From a virus: a DNA stretch of 28,323 nucleotides. Made by a program: the position numbers and the translations under genes. The stretch's first letter is position 1. The number at the start of each line of letters is the position of its first letter. The notes below the pieces were generated by a model that did not search any database, was not told the origin of the DNA, and was given only the letters and a program-made list of their open reading frames with translations. Below are positions 28,086-28,323 of this stretch, one piece after another. The stretch lies in IMG/VR virus record IMGVR_UViG_3300042934_000289, positions 1-28,323 of that record, one strand, 5' to 3'.

Positions 28086-28276
28086 CCAGGCCCCCCGGGT
28101 ACGTCCTCCCGAAACATCAGAAGGTCATCCACCGTGCACAACAGGCACAGGAGACCGCTGACCGGGCGTTCCGGGACGCGATTCGTGCAGCCCACCATGA
28201 TGGTGCGTCGATCCGTGAGCTCGCGAAGATCGCCGGGGTAGCACCCAACACGATCCGCCGCATACTCGACGCCTAA
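28082..28276 (+). CDS. small helix-turn-helix DNA-binding protein
   Basis: 64 residues from GTG 28082 (GTGA overlap). A long helix (QQAQETADRAFRDAIRAAHHDG) leads into the HTH: ASIRELAKIAGVAPNTIRRIL (residues about 42-62; recognition helix starts near APNTIRR). It resembles small Cro-like or recombinase-HTH phage proteins. Lying just after the 27873-27927 inverted repeat, it could bind there as an autoregulator; this is inference. Confidence 0.8.
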   Translation: MTRPPGYVLPKHQKVIHRAQQAQETADRAFRDAIRAAHHDGASIRELAKIAGVAPNTIRRILDA

Positions 28277-28292
28277 CCCCCGTCCAACCCTC

Positions 28293-28320
28293 AAGCCTCC
28301 GCGATGTCGGGGGCTTTTCT
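28293..28320 (+). terminator. intrinsic terminator
   Basis: AAGCCTCCG/CGGGGGCTT 9-bp stem (28293-28301 with 28308-28316; one T-G pair) with a 6-nt loop, followed by TTCT. Strong + strand terminator closing the HTH operon. Confidence 0.85.
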
Positions 28321-28323
28321 CAT

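Overview
The window is part of the genome of a tailed, siphovirus-type phage (or closely related prophage) of a GC-rich actinobacterium. A WhiB-family regulator, a family confined to Actinobacteria and their phages, points to the host group. The GC-rich codon choice and the actinophage-style neck and tail proteins agree with this. The host genus cannot be read from the sequence. Almost every gene lies on the + strand, tightly packed with ATGA, GTGA and TGATG overlaps.

Layout. (1) 1-11.3 kb is an early/accessory region of many small genes. It holds an HNH fragment, a GIY-YIG nuclease, a replication-initiator-like protein, a ribbon-helix-helix/HTH regulator, a WhiB protein with an added zinc ribbon, a RusA-like resolvase and a single-stranded DNA-binding protein. 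A two-gene cassette at 5.6-6.8 kb encodes a queuosine-precursor transporter (YhhQ/VUT) and a short DpdA-type DNA transglycosylase. After these come a DnaQ-like exonuclease and a run of Cys-rich miniproteins. (2) 9.9-11.6 kb has three HNH endonuclease genes, tRNA-Trp(CCA), and a 91-nt RNA that folds like the tRNA-like domain of tmRNA but has neither an anticodon arm nor a tag reading frame. (3) 11.6-27.9 kb is the late module in canonical order: small and large terminase, portal, MuF-like protein, scaffold, capsid, neck proteins, tail terminator, major tail protein, tail assembly chaperones joined by a -1 frameshift at GGGAAAA, an 893-aa tape measure, and a distal-tail/hub/fibre set. The fibre set includes a YadA-like fibre with an S74 chaperone and a collagen-like protein. 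(4) 27.9-28.3 kb has a large inverted repeat, a miniprotein, a small HTH protein and a strong terminator.

How it works together. The phage appears to use the host replicase, supplying an initiator, SSB, exonuclease and resolvase. It probably modifies its own DNA with an imported 7-deazaguanine, and builds a long-tailed virion. No DNA polymerase, integrase, endolysin or holin is visible here; lysis genes are probably outside the window.

Main points for follow-up: the anticodon-less alanine-type tmRNA-like RNA (10470-10560), the YhhQ-DpdA cassette, a three-way-junction RNA (8893-8974), a free-standing copy of the tape-measure C-terminal motif (19024-19383), and the single antisense membrane-protein gene inside the tail module (20670-20864).
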